A stretch of 64,000 bases of DNA from Lates calcarifer (lineage: Eukaryota > Chordata > Actinopteri > Centropomidae), in NCBI RefSeq assembly GCF_001640805.2, contig NC_066848.1:24097012-24161011 (forward strand), given 5' to 3'. Made by a program: the position numbers and the translations under genes. The notes below the pieces were generated by a model that had not been told where the DNA came from, did not search any database, and saw only the letters and a list, made by a program, of their open reading frames with translations. Position 1 is the stretch's first letter. Every line of letters starts with the position of its first letter. This document shows positions 34,815-46,875 of the stretch, piece by piece.

Positions 34815-35050
34815 TTAGTCACTTGGGAGCAGAATGCTACAACATCTAGCACATGGTTTTACAAAGTTGTTACGGCTAACGTTACCAAATTTACACACCC
34901 AGAAGCAACACTAGCATTTGCTAGCATCCATCCATGTAACTGAGAGAAATGGCAGAGTTAGTGATAATCACTCTTGGCGAGACCTGTCACATTTCGAGTA
35001 CTCATCAGACCCAGGGTTCATACAAAAATATTGATTAGTGCAGCTTTAAA
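34815..35050 (+). repeat. Family A-related repeat, partial
   Basis: Contains ACGGCTAACGTTACCAAATT, CAGAAGCAACACTAGCATT and the end word ATTGATTAGTGCAGCTTTAA, which recurs as ATTGATGCAGCTTTAA at 38753-38768 and TATAGTTGCTTTAA at the end of the copy at 4540. Confidence 0.45.
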
Positions 35051-36844
35051 GTTTTTGTCATTCCAAAGGTACTGAAAGAGTTGCGAACATTAAATGTTCC
35101 ACATCTCTTACATCATCTTCCCTCTCCACTGAAATGCCTGAAGAGGGAAGCTCACAGATGTGTGGTCATCAGTATAGCAGAACTCATATGTGCACACTTG
35201 TTCTGTGTCTACAAATGTCATCACTGTCTCATCAGAACATTGGAAAAATAAAAATGTGACTGGTTGACTCACCCAAAACCAATCAAGGCTATAGTGTAAA
35301 TCCTGTTGTTTAGTTCCCATAGCATTTTATTTCAGAAATACTAGTCTTCACATCATTTGAAAATAATCTCTGAATAATCTAACAGAAGAAAGTGAAAAAA
35401 GAGAAAGTTATTTAAGAGTGCATGGAGTCTGAGTCCAATCTTTGTGTTCTTTTTCAGGCCACAGTGACAGTCATTATACACAGAGAAGGAGGTAGCTCCC
35501 CAGAGCCACACTGTCAATGTATTTTACAACTTAATTTCACTGCCTATTGCTGCACCATTGTTAATCTCCCCAGCCTCACCCTGTCACACATGCTGAAGGA
35601 CAAGGACAAAAAAAAACAAACCAAAAAACCAAAAAACAAAAAACGACGACGATAAATACAAATACAAAAAAGTACAATAATGCATAAAAACTACTGGCAC
35701 TTTCCCAGACACTGAAAAAGGGTAAGGGCTTCTTTACAGCCTCATGTCAAGTGAAAAGGTTTACAGTCTATAATTTCGAGCACAGGTGGGGTGGGGGTCT
35801 TTTCTACTGAGAGTTCTATGTTTTTTTTTTTTTTTGTTTGTTTTTTTATAAAGATGCAGGTCGGTTATAATTTTCAATAGAGTTCCAATTCAGCACAAAG
35901 CACTTAAGTGGATTTGAACATCTATTTGTTCTGAGAAAATTGCTCTAAATCTGCCATGTCTCAAAGTGTCACTGTCACCATAAATATACATATTTAAAGA
36001 ATATCAGAGTTTTTTTGGACGTTGATTTATCTACAGTTCAAACAGAAATTACACTTTACCTAAAACGACAGTCTGTGTAATGTGTAATGATGGTATAAAT
36101 GATAAGAATCACTAAAAAACACAATTTTTAGTGCTTCTCTTTTTCCTTCATCAGGGTATGCAGATGGGGATTTTTCTTTTCATCACTCCATGCTCCCAAC
36201 AGATCAGCACTTCATAGAACAAGCCTTGAATTTTTATCTGGTGAGTAAAAATACAGTAACGGCTCTCACTTCTCAAACACAGTATTTTGTGTTAAATGTT
36301 CATATTTTATTGTTTTTATTCAGATTTTTTTTGCTTTTTTCTTTACTTACAGTAACATTTAATATAAGTGTTTTACAATACAAATAGCCATGCAACCATC
36401 GTACACAATTGAATTTTAATAATCATTACCTGCTACGCTGTAACAACAGTGGAGTTAGTATAAAGTATCTACAGGGGTCTAGCAGAGGCCCCCTCTTCAG
36501 TGCTGGAATTTGAGAAATCGGATAAGAGTTATATTTGTTGACCTTCAGGTCTGACTCGGACTGGAGCCTCAGGAAAAAACAAAGAGAGCGGGCAAAGCAA
36601 AGACGGAGATGGGGGATACAAACACAGATGGTGATAGAAATGGAGAAAAAGAAAATTTCCTTTTAGTAGCTACTACTTCCCAAATTAAAATTTTAACAAC
36701 TTTGAAGCAGGGAAGGATGAAATGATTGCAGCTAACACATTGATAATTAAATAAATAAAGTCATGCTCCCTCTAGAAAAAAATAGGACTTTCAACTTTTT
36801 CAGCACATCCATCACCAGAAAGATGTTTTTTTTTTAACTTTAAC
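35051..36844. other. Non-coding sequence with one exon-like segment
   Basis: A T-run with a GTTTG interruption lies at 35820-35848, and A-rich CAAAAAACC words at 35608-35642. The candidate exon at 36155-36240 is described separately. No gene is recognised. Confidence 0.55.
36155..36240 (+). other. Candidate short exon (unverified)
   Basis: The segment is preceded by a clean pyrimidine tract and acceptor (CTTCTCTTTTTCCTTCATCAG) whose last base is 36154, and followed by a strong donor word GTGAGTAAAA. It is 86 bp. In the frame that takes GG as the end of a split codon it is open and reads YADGDFSF, then HHSMLPTDQHFIEQALNFYL, ending exactly at a codon boundary. A second frame is also open. I recognise no protein family. 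It may be a real exon of a gene with very long introns or a chance pseudo-exon. Confidence 0.2.
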
Positions 36845-37425
36845 CCACTGTAAAAGCTGTAATACCACAGTGTAAAAATACTCTAATAAAAGTCCTGAAT
36901 CAAAAATGTACTTATTTAAAGCTATGATATGAAATCAAACTCTTGCTAGCGTGAAACTCAAAAGCCCCTGACTTTGGCCTTCTCTGATTGGTCTGAAAGG
37001 TGGGGCTAACTTAGCTACTTTATATAGTTATGTAGTTCACTCCAGTATGGTTGGACCCCTCCAAAGGATCACAAAACAAATTTGGGGAGTTGTGAAGTGA
37101 TTAATGGGAGAGGCGGAAGAAAGTTCAGATACACAAATCTATATTCATCTTTTGGACTTTAATCTTTTATTTTATTTTCTGTGAAATATTGGATAATTTG
37201 ACCTCTTCATATAAATACCACCCTGTAAAAACTTCAGAAGGGGAACGTGTCTTTGGTGGAACTGCAAATAATTTCATGACAGTAGAGTCACAAGCCCATA
37301 AGACTGGGAACCACTGGTTTAATCTTTAACAATGCATTGTATTATGTAGATGTATAATCTGAAACGTAACTAGTAGATTGATCTGTCAAATAAATGTAAT
37401 GGAGTAAAAAATACAATATTTCCCA
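36845..37425. repeat. AGTAC-type fish repeat interrupted by a hAT-like end
   Basis: Positions 36860-36920 (ATACTCTAATAAAAGTCCTG, AAATGTACTTATTTAAAG) and 37335-37425 (AATCTGAAACGTAACTAGTA, ATGTAATGGAGTAAAAAATA) match a common teleost repeat made of AGTA/TACT words. Between them, 37300-37316 reads as an inverted hAT-type terminal word GGGAACCACTGG. The arrangement suggests a hAT-like insertion inside the older repeat; the left end of that insertion is not found. Confidence 0.5.
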
Positions 37426-38012
37426 AGTGAAATTAAGAGGATAAGATGAGAGGTAGAGATCTGCTGCTGCCTGCTGCTGTTTGTTTCACTTTCAGGGTAG
37501 AAAAAAGGAAAAGTGGACATATACACACTCACTCACTCACACAAAGCAGTATAATATCTGTTAATGAAGAGTTGTATACAGATGCTCTTGACATTACAAC
37601 TATAAAATAGTAAATAAATAAATATATACATTTAAATAAATATATAAATGTGTAAGAAAACACAGATACATATTCCACACTGTTTGCATGTTAAGGTGAG
37701 CACAGGGAAACACTAAATGCGTACACAAACCAAAACACATGCAACATATTTTAAACACACAGATGCAAAGAATACCCACAAAAATAATTGCGCATGAACA
37801 CACACACACACGCACACACACACACACCTGCCCCTTCTCAGAAACCCTGTGGGGCTGAGGACCTCAACCTTGAAACCCTTGGTGCAGAGCAAACTGCTTC
37901 CACATTTTCCAAATATCCACAAAGGAGCACGTATATTTTCACTGTGAGCCTAACAGGACAGAAAAGGCCACTGACCCCGAGTCTGTTTTTATCCTGTGTT
38001 TATTGTTATCAG
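37426..38012. other. Non-coding sequence with (CA)n
   Basis: Holds an ATAAATAAATATATA low-complexity part at 37610-37650 and a (CA)n tract at 37797-37828. No gene is seen. Confidence 0.6.
37797..37828. repeat. (CA)n microsatellite
   Basis: About 15 CA units with one CG interruption. Confidence 0.93.
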
Positions 38013-38115
38013 GGGTGGAAGTGATGGATTACGTGTACTCTTGTGAAAGTAACAAAATTGTTGTTTGTGTACTTGTACTTTTACTAAAGTATTTCTTATT
38101 TTAAATATTCTATTT
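38013..38115 (+). repeat. AGTAC-type fish repeat, second copy
   Basis: GGGGTGGAAGTGATGGATTA, then TACTTGTACTTTTACTAAAG and AGTATTTCTTATTTTAAATA: the alternating TACTT words of the same common teleost repeat as 36845-37425, in the other orientation. Confidence 0.5.
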
Positions 38116-38384
38116 AGCTACATTTAATTTCCAAATCCTTATTCAGAAAAAAACAAAAGTCACATAAAACAGCCCCACTAAACTCTGTACGAATGGAACA
38201 AAAGAAAGGAGTTAAAGCAGCTGCAGCAGAGAAGAAGCTGATGGTGTGGCTGTGGCCACTGAAAGTTAGATCTCCATGTCCACTCTCCAAGACATGCCAC
38301 TCTAAGCTGCTCTAAGTTCATTTTCTGTAAAGTACATGTTCTAAATGTTTACATCATGGATCTCTAACTCCCATTTGGGTTTGG

Positions 38385-38620
38385 GAGGCAGAAATCCTCC
38401 CTACATTAAAGATTAGCCTTAAAATTTTTGCTTTTTTACAAAGGTTATAGTCAGGACTGGCTCAGGTGAACTCTGAACCATCCTGAGGATGCCGGGGGAA
38501 ACTCCCATGACACACTGAGCACTTCCTCTCTCTTCTCTACTCACACCAGTCTGGTTTTTAGATTGTTTATATATCATCCCATTGTCTGCTTTAGTGATGC
38601 ATTATCCTGCTGTTAATTCT
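38385..38620 (+). mobile_element. Rex1/CR1-like LINE 3' UTR fragment
   Basis: Aligns by eye with 26820-27060: GGAGGCAGAAATCCTCCCT, AGGTTATAGTCAGGACTGGC, CTCAGGTGAACTCTGAACC, CATGACACACTGAGCACTTC. It is truncated at both ends and has no polyadenylation-type tail. Confidence 0.7.
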
Positions 38621-38772
38621 GTAAGTGTCAAGCTTTTTTAGCAAATGCTAATGCTCTGCTAATATGTTAGTTTTGCCTACTTCATTTAATGAGTTAAGTG
38701 ACCTCTCAGCTGTCCATTCATTCAACTCATCATTAAACAGTGATAAATATTAATTGATGCAGCTTTAAAACA
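38621..38772 (+). repeat. Family A-related repeat, partial
   Basis: GCAAATGCTAATGCTCTGC and the terminal word ATTGATGCAGCTTTAA match the partial copy at 34815-35050. Confidence 0.4.
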
Positions 38773-40189
38773 TAGTAGTGTAATTTTGTTTTCATTTGAC
38801 ACTTGATAGTGTAGGAATATGTGTAAAAAAAAAGGGGGGCCAATGGGTGCTGCAGATAAAACAGTGTACAAGAAGTGTAGAGAAAGCTCAGTATCACTTA
38901 CTTATTTCCTTTATGTAAGTAAACACAACATATTCTCTACCAGTATCTCTGTTAAGATGAACAGTATGACAGGTTGCAGCCTTTTACACTGTCATGCCTG
39001 GGCATGACTACATTTACCAGCTAAGGACAGTGTTGCACAGTGTAACAACTGCAGGACAAATAACTCTTCTGGAAAACACACACTTTCTCTATCATTTCTA
39101 TTAAACTATATGTATAAATCAACAGCCTCTACTTGATGAAAATTACAGTTTGTGCAGCATTTCTAACTTCAGGCTTCAGGTAGTAGCAAAAATGTTTAGT
39201 GTACCTACAGTGCAACGCCTCCTATTTTTATCCTAAGCTTGCATTCATTCAAACCACTAATGTACAACGTTGCCATAGTCATACTAATCCTCCTCTGACA
39301 GGGATAAAGATGCCAATTTCCATGTAAAAAGGCCTTCATTTCAACATTAGGCCTCTGCCAGTGCAGTTGTGAGGTTCCACATGGCTAATAACAGTCCCAA
39401 ATCTCCTCAGGACCCTGATCTTTTATTCAAGTCAGCCCTTGTGCAGTCCAACAAACTTCATTTATATTGCATGTCCTAGTCAGCAGTATGGAGAGATGCA
39501 TTAGCATACAGAGTCGCGGACACAGTGATTACAGGCTGACAGGCGACTTACACGCCCCCTGCAAAGAGCTGAACATGTCTTCATTTTATTTTTTCCCCCC
39601 CTTTCCTCTGTCCTTCTATGGCCTGGAGCAGCTGATACAAGGGTTTCTAATAGAGTAGAACACACGAGAGATGGGGCGAGGGGAGCTTTAATAATGAATG
39701 GATGACATTGGTGATGGGAGAAAGAGAGGCAGAAAGTAAAACAGAGCAAGAGAGAGAGAGAGAGAGAGCGAGCTTTGATTAAATGTTTTTTGTGGAGCAT
39801 TTTAACGTCAAAAATCAAGTCAATAAGAACAAAATTTATGATGAGACATTAGCAGTGTTACTGTGAGCAGACAGTCATCAGTGAGGTTGGCAGCCTCTAC
39901 TAAATGCTATACTGTATTTTGTGTTGTGTGACACTGTGTGGGATTTAGTAGGAAAAATTGTGGATTTTTATTTTTACAACACAAAGGGGGATTGTTTTGT
40001 GGCACAAACAAGGAAAAAAGATGCTCTTTTCTAGTGCAAACACAGCTTAAATTTTTTGGAGGATCACTCACAAGTAAGTGCCAGCATCCACATCCAGGGC
40101 AGTAAGGCCATGTTCAGACAGTCACCAGCACTGAGAGCCAAAGATTGTCCATTTCTTTCAGTGAGGCACAGTGAGATGATGCAAAGGGC
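38773..40189. other. Non-coding sequence
   Basis: An (AG)n tract lies at 39749-39769. The part at about 39290-39600 is unique, without repeats, with CpG words (GAGTCGCGGAC) and GCATTAGCAT motifs, and could be a further conserved element. No gene is recognised. Confidence 0.5.
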
Positions 40190-40351
40190 CAAACACTGGC
40201 CACTGGAAGCCAGAGTACCTGAAGAGAACCCACGCAGGTACAGGGAGAACATGCCATCTCCACACAGAAATGCCCCAGGGTCGAACCGGGGCCCAAACCC
40301 AGAACCTTCTTGCTGTGTGGTGACAGTTCCGCTACGCCACTGTGCTGCCAT
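40190..40351 (-). mobile_element. tRNA-derived SINE, 5' part only
   Basis: Read on the minus strand it has ATGGCAGCACAGTGGCGTAG (head), a B-box-like CGGTTCGACCC, CACTGGGGCATTTCTGTGTG and the CATGTTCTCCCTGTACC block, then stops before the CCTCCCACAG part. It is a 3'-truncated or interrupted copy of the family at 6090 and 15948. Confidence 0.78.
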
Positions 40352-40599
40352 AAAGAATCGTACATGATCAAATTCGGTGAAACTTGCCCCAAAGATGTGA
40401 AATCATTCCTAATATTAAAAAATGACGTTATGACGTCTCATGACACTTCAAAACTGATGGAGCTATTACACAAACTGGCCTCCCCGGAGCTTATTTAACG
40501 TTCACTGGTTGTCCTCCTGTCCTACTCACAGAAGGTGAACTCCCCTGACGTTCTTTTAGCAGTAGAGGTTTGGGTTTTGAATCCACTGGCTTGGGCTTT

Positions 40600-40793
40600 T
40601 TTTATGTAATGTTCGCCTCCCATGCCCTCCATGTGTCTCTATGAGTCTGTGAGTAACAGTTGGGGGTAAGTGCCTAGCTCAAGGGCTCAAGTGGTAATGA
40701 GCTGCGTTCTGCTGCTCTAACACTTTCCCCACTTTCTTGTGGGATCGAACCAAAGACCCACAAGCTCATCTCTCTAAACCTAAGGCCACCACT
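40600..40793 (-). mobile_element. Second type of tRNA-derived SINE
   Basis: On the minus strand the head reads GGTGGCCTTAGGTTTAGAGA, then a perfect-looking B-box GGTTCGATCCC. The body has the word GCCCTTGAGCTAGGCACTTA followed by CCCCCAACTG, diagnostic of fish SINEs with a CTTGAGCAAGGCACTTAACC body. A short A-run marks the 3' end (T-run at 40597-40603 on the plus strand). It is clearly a different family from the other SINEs in the window. Confidence 0.8.
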
Positions 40794-41057
40794 TCTTCCA
40801 CACTGTTTGCTTGCCTCCTTTTCTTTCTTGTTGCACTGAACTCCAGTTATCTATTCCTGTTTATTTTAAGAATATTCCATTTGTTCATTTGCGCTATTTT
40901 TACGTGTTAAGGATTATTGTGGAGAAATAAATGGTAAAAGGGATGAGTCGGGAGAAGTAGGAAACTGAAGAGAGAAAATGAGAAATTAAGAGATTTGGGA
41001 GAGGAGAAGAATTTGAAAAGAGTGTGTGCATGTTAGAGTGAGATTCAGGAAAAAAAA

Positions 41058-41088
<31 letters not shown>

Positions 41089-41348
41089 GAGAGGAAGCGG
41101 GGGGTTGTAATGTATTCAGGACAGGCCTGGCCAACCACTGCTATCAAAGGGACCTGCCTGACGAACTGTAATAACTGGAAAATTATTTTGATAGCCTGAA
41201 ACAATCTTGGATATCACAGAACTTTATTAAAATAATATCAAATCAAATTAGCCTGTATCCCCATAATGAATTAAGTAACAGGTTACGCCGATATTAATCT
41301 CCTGGCTGGCTCGCAGGCATGACAGCTCCAGCATTTAATCAGGGCTAC
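40794..41348. other. Non-coding sequence; possible conserved part
   Basis: Positions 41215-41340 are unique and TAAT-rich (CATAATGAATTAAGTAACAG, GCCGATATTAATCTCC) beside GC words (GCTGGCTCGCAGGCATG), similar in texture to the candidate conserved elements. A GT tract is annotated separately. Confidence 0.45.
41059..41088. repeat. (GT)n microsatellite
   Basis: About 15 GT units directly after an A-run. Confidence 0.95.
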
Positions 41349-41349
41349 T

Positions 41350-41395
<46 letters not shown>
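41349..41395. repeat. (CT)n microsatellite
   Basis: About 23 CT units, uninterrupted; the longest CT tract in the window. Confidence 0.96.
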
Positions 41396-41399
<4 letters not shown>

Positions 41400-43515
41400 C
41401 ACAGGAGGGTCTTTTAACACACACATCCAGGAGAAATCCTCAGCAAGCCGACAGCCCTGTAGCTGTGTGGCGGTTAAGTGAGGAAGGCTTCAAAAGACAC
41501 GCACTCTCTCTCTCTCCCCCTCTAAATAAGGAGGGTGATTTTGCCCCAATACCCCTCCCCAACTTGTCACTCGCCCCCGGTGAGGTTATTCAAGAGCAGA
41601 GGAATCAGTGTCTCAGATGTGTGTGTGTGTGTGTGTGTGTGTGTGTCTATGTCTCCGGAGAGTTGTGATTAGCAGCTGACCCAGAGGGAGAGAAATAAAG
41701 ACCCCTTCCTCACACCTCCCCTTCCTTTGGTTCCCTCCATCCTCATCTTCATGCCAGGCTAAAGTAAATTTAAAGGCATATTCAAACCTATAGTCTGCAA
41801 GTACCATCTTACAAAAATCATTTCTCAGATGATTTAAACAGAGATTTTACCCCCCTGGGGTAAACCAAGAGAATAGCTCTATTAGAAAAAAATACCTAAA
41901 AGCTGCCCTTGGTAAGACTTTATTTGAAAGATACATTTGAAATAGTTGAAATACTTTGGATTTGACCTTTAAACCCAACTTGTTCTCAGGTACGTTGTGG
42001 GTCACATATAGCCAATCACTAATAGTTACTTCCTGGAGAACAATTTCAGTTTACTTCAACAGCACATCTTCAGCTGTGACTGTGGTGCCAAATAATCACA
42101 AATGTTTTGAACTACTCTGCCTTTCTGCCAGTCATATCAAATTAAACTGCTTAACTGAGCTCTGAAATCACTCCCTCATTCACCCATTCACTTCTCCTTA
42201 CATGATAAACACTCAATAGCTCACTGTTTACTGAGCAGTAAAATTATATTTCAGACACCATCATTTTTGCAAAGTCACTGACTGAGTGTATTGTCACATG
42301 ACTGTAATGTTTGCAATAACACATTGCATTGTGGGATTGTTATCAAAAAGTAGTATCTACACCAAATAAGTGTAAAGAAATGACTGAACCACAAAAAAAT
42401 TAATTGGACATGGCTACGTGGGCACTGCCTAAATGGTCCATCTGTTTGATTAAAGGTATGTTCTGCAGGATTTGTTGGTTGCTCAACAACATTCAAAGCT
42501 TTTCAAATAAACAAATTTGTTTAAACTTTGTTTTCTAGTGCATGCGAGTCTTTTAATCTGAGGGTTACTGTTGAATAAAAGATGGAACTTAATAGGACAT
42601 GGTTAGGGGTGAAAATGTACAAAAATATACTGTAAACACAATGTTCAAAACTGGCCCCTCCTCCTGGGCTCAAGACAGAGAGAGGTGGTCGAGTGAGCTA
42701 GAGAATGAACAAAGTTGCAGTTCAACTCTTTTAGTGATGATGCAGAAAGTTTGAAGTTTATAAGTTTTGTGGCTTCCCTCAGATTATCACCTCCCCAAGA
42801 TGAAGAAGGAGCTCAGTGATTGACATTTTGACAGTGATGATGACATCTTCATTCCAGTGGATCATTTCCTCAGACAGTGCTGACTTGCGATTTTCAATTA
42901 CCCAAAACAGAAATATTACAAAAACTTCAAACCCTCTGCATAAATCATGTGCATGGAAGAAGAGCTGTTGAACTGCTCTCCTGTTAGGCCACAGATTCAC
43001 CCCTCATACTTATTTACTTACCTCCACTGTCCTCCCTTTAGAACAAAGACGTGCCCTCTATTGGTCTTAGAGACTGAATAACCACTGGATAAAGACAATG
43101 TCAGCATCAGTCTGTGAGCACCAGACCCAAATCTGTCACAGCAATGTTTGGGAAGGAGGCAAAGTTGTAGACTGGGACACTCCATTCAAATTGTATTCAC
43201 TAATAAAGACAGTGATATGTAGAGCTTTGGAAAAAGTAAGTAAGTATCCTGAGTTATTGACTGATTTTTTTTTTTCTCAGATGTCTTTTCTTGTTTTCTC
43301 TCTGTCTCTCTCAGTCTCTTCATGCACACTCATGAATGGCAACACAGAGGTCAATGCTCACTAATTTGGCTTGGCAGCTCAGTGGTTGCATTTACACATT
43401 TCATTAACATATGCCTCTCATCTGAGTTGTGGTTAGATATAATTTAGCTACACTGCAATTACAACTGGAAGACATCTGAAGACGAACAGTAATTTTACCA
43501 CAGTACCACAATACC
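41396..43515. other. Non-coding sequence
   Basis: Contains a GT tract (separate entry). A good donor-like word on the minus strand at 43019-43024 is preceded by only weak exon-like sequence. No gene is recognised. Confidence 0.55.
41618..41648. repeat. (GT)n microsatellite
   Basis: About 15 GT units. Confidence 0.95.
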
Positions 43516-43987
43516 ACAGTGCATTCAGAAAGTATTCAGACCCCTTTGCGATTTCACATTTTATGTTTGAGCTAAAATAAAGAAAATAGTTTTTCCCCTC
43601 ATCAGTCTAGACTTAAAACTCGATGATGACAATGCAAATGCAAATTTTGACATTTTCGCAAATGTATTCAAGGGGAAAAGCTGAAATATCACATTGACGT
43701 ACGTATTCAGATTCTTTACAATGACACTTGAAATTTAGCTCAGGTTCCTCCCATTTCTCTCATCTTTGAGATGTTTCTACACCTTGACTGGAGTCCACCT
43801 GTGGTAAATTCAACTGATTGGACATGAGGTGGAAAGGAAAGCACCTGTCTATGTAAAAAACTTGCTGCTGCATGGAAGGATCCCAAGAGCACAGTAGCCT
43901 CCATTGATTTGATTTTAGCATAAGGCTGTGACATAACAAAACGTAAAAAAAAGTGAAGGGGTCTGAATACTTTCCAAATGTATTGTA
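43516..43987. mobile_element. Internally deleted Tc1-like element with both ends
   Basis: A 472-bp element. The left end starts ACAGTGCATTCAGAAAGTAT, and the reverse complement of the right end starts TACAATACATTTGGAAAGTA; 27 of the first 31 positions agree. Inside are a TCCACCTGTGGTAAATTC block and a CATGGAAGGATCC part, but almost the whole transposase gene is missing. A 53-bp block (43736-43788) is identical to 14970-15022. The element is non-autonomous. Confidence 0.88.
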
Positions 43988-45238
43988 TATGCAAATTCCA
44001 TTTGTGCAGCTTTTTTTTTTTTTTGATTTCACTGTTTTTTTTTCCAGATCTTGAGGTCAAATAAGTCTTCTTCCAACTCCAAGTAGTTTGAATGATTGGA
44101 TATTTACACTATATCTTGGATTTTTTTTTTTCTTTGCCTGACACAGGCTTTTCAACCCGTTATGCTGAGCCCAGTCTCTCAAGTGCAGAAGAAGAGGTGA
44201 AAAAGGAGAGCCACTGTGCCTCTTATTTGTTCCTTCCACCAGCTCTTCTGATTCCAGTTTCCCCCTTGTCCTCCACCTAAACCCCCCCAGGCTGATATTG
44301 CTGTTGCTTCCCTCTTATCTGTCCCCCGCCTGCTGTCTTTCTTCTGTGTCCCCTCCTTGTTGTTGTGTTTGCCCGGCGGACTGCAGCCCACCTTGGGGTG
44401 GGAGGGAGGGATGGTGGGGACACTAAATCTTTTGATGCAGCCGTTTGTGGTGATAACATCTGAACTTGCCGTGCCTTTGCCAGGCAGCGCTGACAGATGT
44501 AGTAGGACCCTTCCACAGCTTCCAGCTATTGGATATCTATTACTGCTCGTGTTGGGGTGTGTGTGTGTGTGTGTGGTAAGTGTGTGCGCGTGTGCTCAAA
44601 CAAAAGTAGCACACAAGTATCTTTATGAACAAATCTGTCACGAGCATCAGGCTACACATCTACAGTCACACGCGTGCAAATACATACACAAACACACACA
44701 TACACAAAAGGAAAACAAAGTCATGTCACTCATGTTCTCATATTCATATCATATGAACCCATCTTTCCTATTAGAGTCCCAGCACTTAGAGAAGCAATAG
44801 TGAAATACAAAGCATTTTATCTTGCGATCCAGGTACATTTATTCCTTCATGTCAGGGCGTGTATGTCCTTGAACTTCTGCACTTGGCGCACACACACACA
44901 CACACAATTTGAGCTTGGTGCAGATTCCCTTTTTATGGTCTCATAGAATGACATGTTTGGTCTAGAAATAGAGCGAAGAAATCAAGTGACAAAAACCTCA
45001 CAAAGTGATGCATTTCCTAAGGGTCTTTGCACCCATATGGCAACACGCCTCAATGATGGCATAAGGTCTGGATTTATGTGGGATGAAATAACCAGCCTTA
45101 CACTTGGAACAACACTGACTTCTGTAATTGAAAAGCATCTGATTCAGCTACACAAAGCAGGTGATGAAGTGGGACATCTCTTCTTCTAAATATGAGTTCT
45201 TGTGCGCATGTTCATATGGATATGACTGACGGAGAGAT
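43988..45238. other. Non-coding sequence
   Basis: T-runs at 44010-44022 and 44121-44130, a (GT)n tract at 44557-44575, and CA-rich stretches at 44675-44706 and 44888-44907. A 78-codon open frame at 44953-45189 has no recognisable domain and I do not call it. Confidence 0.55.
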
Positions 45239-45567
45239 CCATCCATCATCTATATCGCTTATCTGTTGCAAGGGTGCTGGAGCCTATCCCAGCTGACATT
45301 GGGTGAGAGGTGAGGTACACCCTGTACGGATCGCCAGTCCATCATAGGACCAACATATACAGACAAACAACCATTCACACTCACATTCACACCTACAGGC
45401 AATTTAGAGTCACCAATCAACCTGCATGTCTTTGGACTGTGGGAGGAAGCCAGAGTACCTGGAGGAAACCCACACAGGTACAGGGAGAACATGCAAACTC
45501 CACATAGAAAAGTCTTCTGATGCACTGTGAGGCAACAACGCTAACCACTGCACCATCATGCCACCCT
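45239..45567 (-). mobile_element. tRNA-derived SINE, near full length
   Basis: Minus-strand order: GGTGGCATGATGGTGCAGTG (head), TTGCCTCACAG, TATGTGGAGTTTGCATGTTC, CTTCCTCCCACAGTCC, GATTGGTGACTCTAAATTGC, TGATGGACTGGCGATCC and a tail GATGATGGATGG. The flanks carry a near-match of 9 of 11 bases, GACGGAGAGAT at 45228-45238 and GATGAAGAGAT at 45568-45578, a plausible target duplication. The B-box region is damaged. Confidence 0.9.
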
Positions 45568-45611
45568 GATGAAGAGATGTTGTGTCTTTATCCATGACTG
45601 TTTCAGAACTT

Positions 45612-45850
45612 TAACCGTGGTTTGTATTATTGTTTCCATGACAATAAGGGTCCCCTCATCTCAAGGAAGATTAGGGTACGCATTTTAATCCAAACTACGA
45701 TTTTTCCCTAAACTTAACGCAAGTTAAGTAGTGAACCATGATCGTTCAATAACTTAATTTTGTGATTATTATTGTAACCATGGCGATGAAGGTCTGGTAT
45801 GACCATTACAACCAAGGTCTGGTGCACATGCCACAGCTGGAGCTCTATTT
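45612..45850. repeat. Possible dispersed repeat (unclassified)
   Basis: The words CCAAACTACGATTTTTCCC, TAAACTTAACGCAAGTTAAG and GAACCATGATCGTT recall a widespread fish repeat with a CCTAAACCTAACC core. There is no second copy in this window to compare with, so the call is weak. Confidence 0.3.
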
Positions 45851-46674
45851 CAGGAGACACTCCTATGGATTTTATCAGTGGATAGGGACAAATGACCTAT
45901 GTGGTTCTTCAGGTTGGAAGACCAACAGATATGCACTGGTGTATATGTCTGCTGCTTCCTCCAATTGGGGGTTGAGTCACATCTGAGACAAATATGGCCT
46001 ATACTTGTTCACCTCAAGCCTGTTCATGATCAACTCCACTTTTGTTGTTGGGTTCAAGAGCATGAACTTCACAGTGTTAAATGAAATCTTTAGTGGCCTC
46101 AGTCAAAATTTTTGACTTTGCTCTTTAACAACAGGGGTGAACATGTAATCTGGCTATGTAATCTGGTACTTACTGTAGGGCAAATAGAAACAATAAGAGT
46201 CTGAGTCTGTTATTTTAGTTATATTTTAGTTTAGTGTGATGTTTTCAGAGAAATTTACTTTATAGAACCCACTTAGTTTGAATTAAACATGAAGAAAATA
46301 TAATAATACAAATGATTTAAAATGCTTGAGTTTCATCACCATGAAATCCCCGAAAGCCTGAGCAGTATGCAGAGTTTAGGGAAACCTTTTTTTGTACTGA
46401 ACTCATTTAAAAGCTGCAGAAATAAAAATGTGTTCTGTGCTCTTCATTTCAGGAATGTAACAAGTGCAAAACTCCAAACGCCTGGGTAAGAACTTAATTG
46501 TGATAACTGATTTTTAATAATAATAATAAAATAGTGTGATATTATATTATTCAGACAATGAGAAATATCACAGAAGACAGTATCAGTATAATATCTATAT
46601 TAGCATCATAGTATCCTTTAGCCACACACACACAAACACACACAGATAAAAAAGAATTGCTGGTTCCAAATCAC
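45851..46674. other. Non-coding sequence with one exon-like segment
   Basis: The candidate microexon at 46453-46485 lies here. A CA-rich tract lies at 46623-46645. Nothing else is recognised. Confidence 0.55.
46453..46485 (+). other. Candidate 33-bp microexon (unverified)
   Basis: Acceptor side: TGTTCTGTGCTCTTCATTTCAG ends at 46452. Donor side: GTAAGAAC begins at 46486. The 33 bp are a whole number of codons, open in the phase set by the candidate exon at 36155-36240, and read ECNKCKTPNAW with a Cys-x2-Cys pair. I do not recognise the protein. Chance is a real alternative because the segment is so short. Confidence 0.22.
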
Positions 46675-46843
46675 CATCTAGCCCACTTTAAGCATCTCCC
46701 GCCCCTGTGCTTCACCCAGGCGGCATCATGCGAACAATGGGCTAATGAGATTTAAGGATAGGGGCCTGAGCGGCTGCCAAATTACTGCCAGCCAAGAGAA
46801 AATCTTCCCCCAGCCTCCTCTCTCTCTTTTGCCCTCCGCTCCT

Positions 46844-46875
<32 letters not shown>

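Noticed and set aside
40740..40793. Possible tRNA gene (good B-box)
   Set aside because: No cloverleaf can be closed; the downstream body identifies it as a SINE head.
42967..43080. Minus-strand exon-like segment before GTAAGTAAAT
   Set aside because: Only one frame is open and the acceptor is poor; it served as a reminder that such pseudo-exons occur by chance.
44357..44800. 147-codon plus-strand frame
   Set aside because: Contains translated GT and CA repeats and no family signature; no splice or promoter context.
44953..45189. 78-codon frame with protein-like composition
   Set aside because: I could not tie it to any family; frames of this length are expected by chance in 64 kb.
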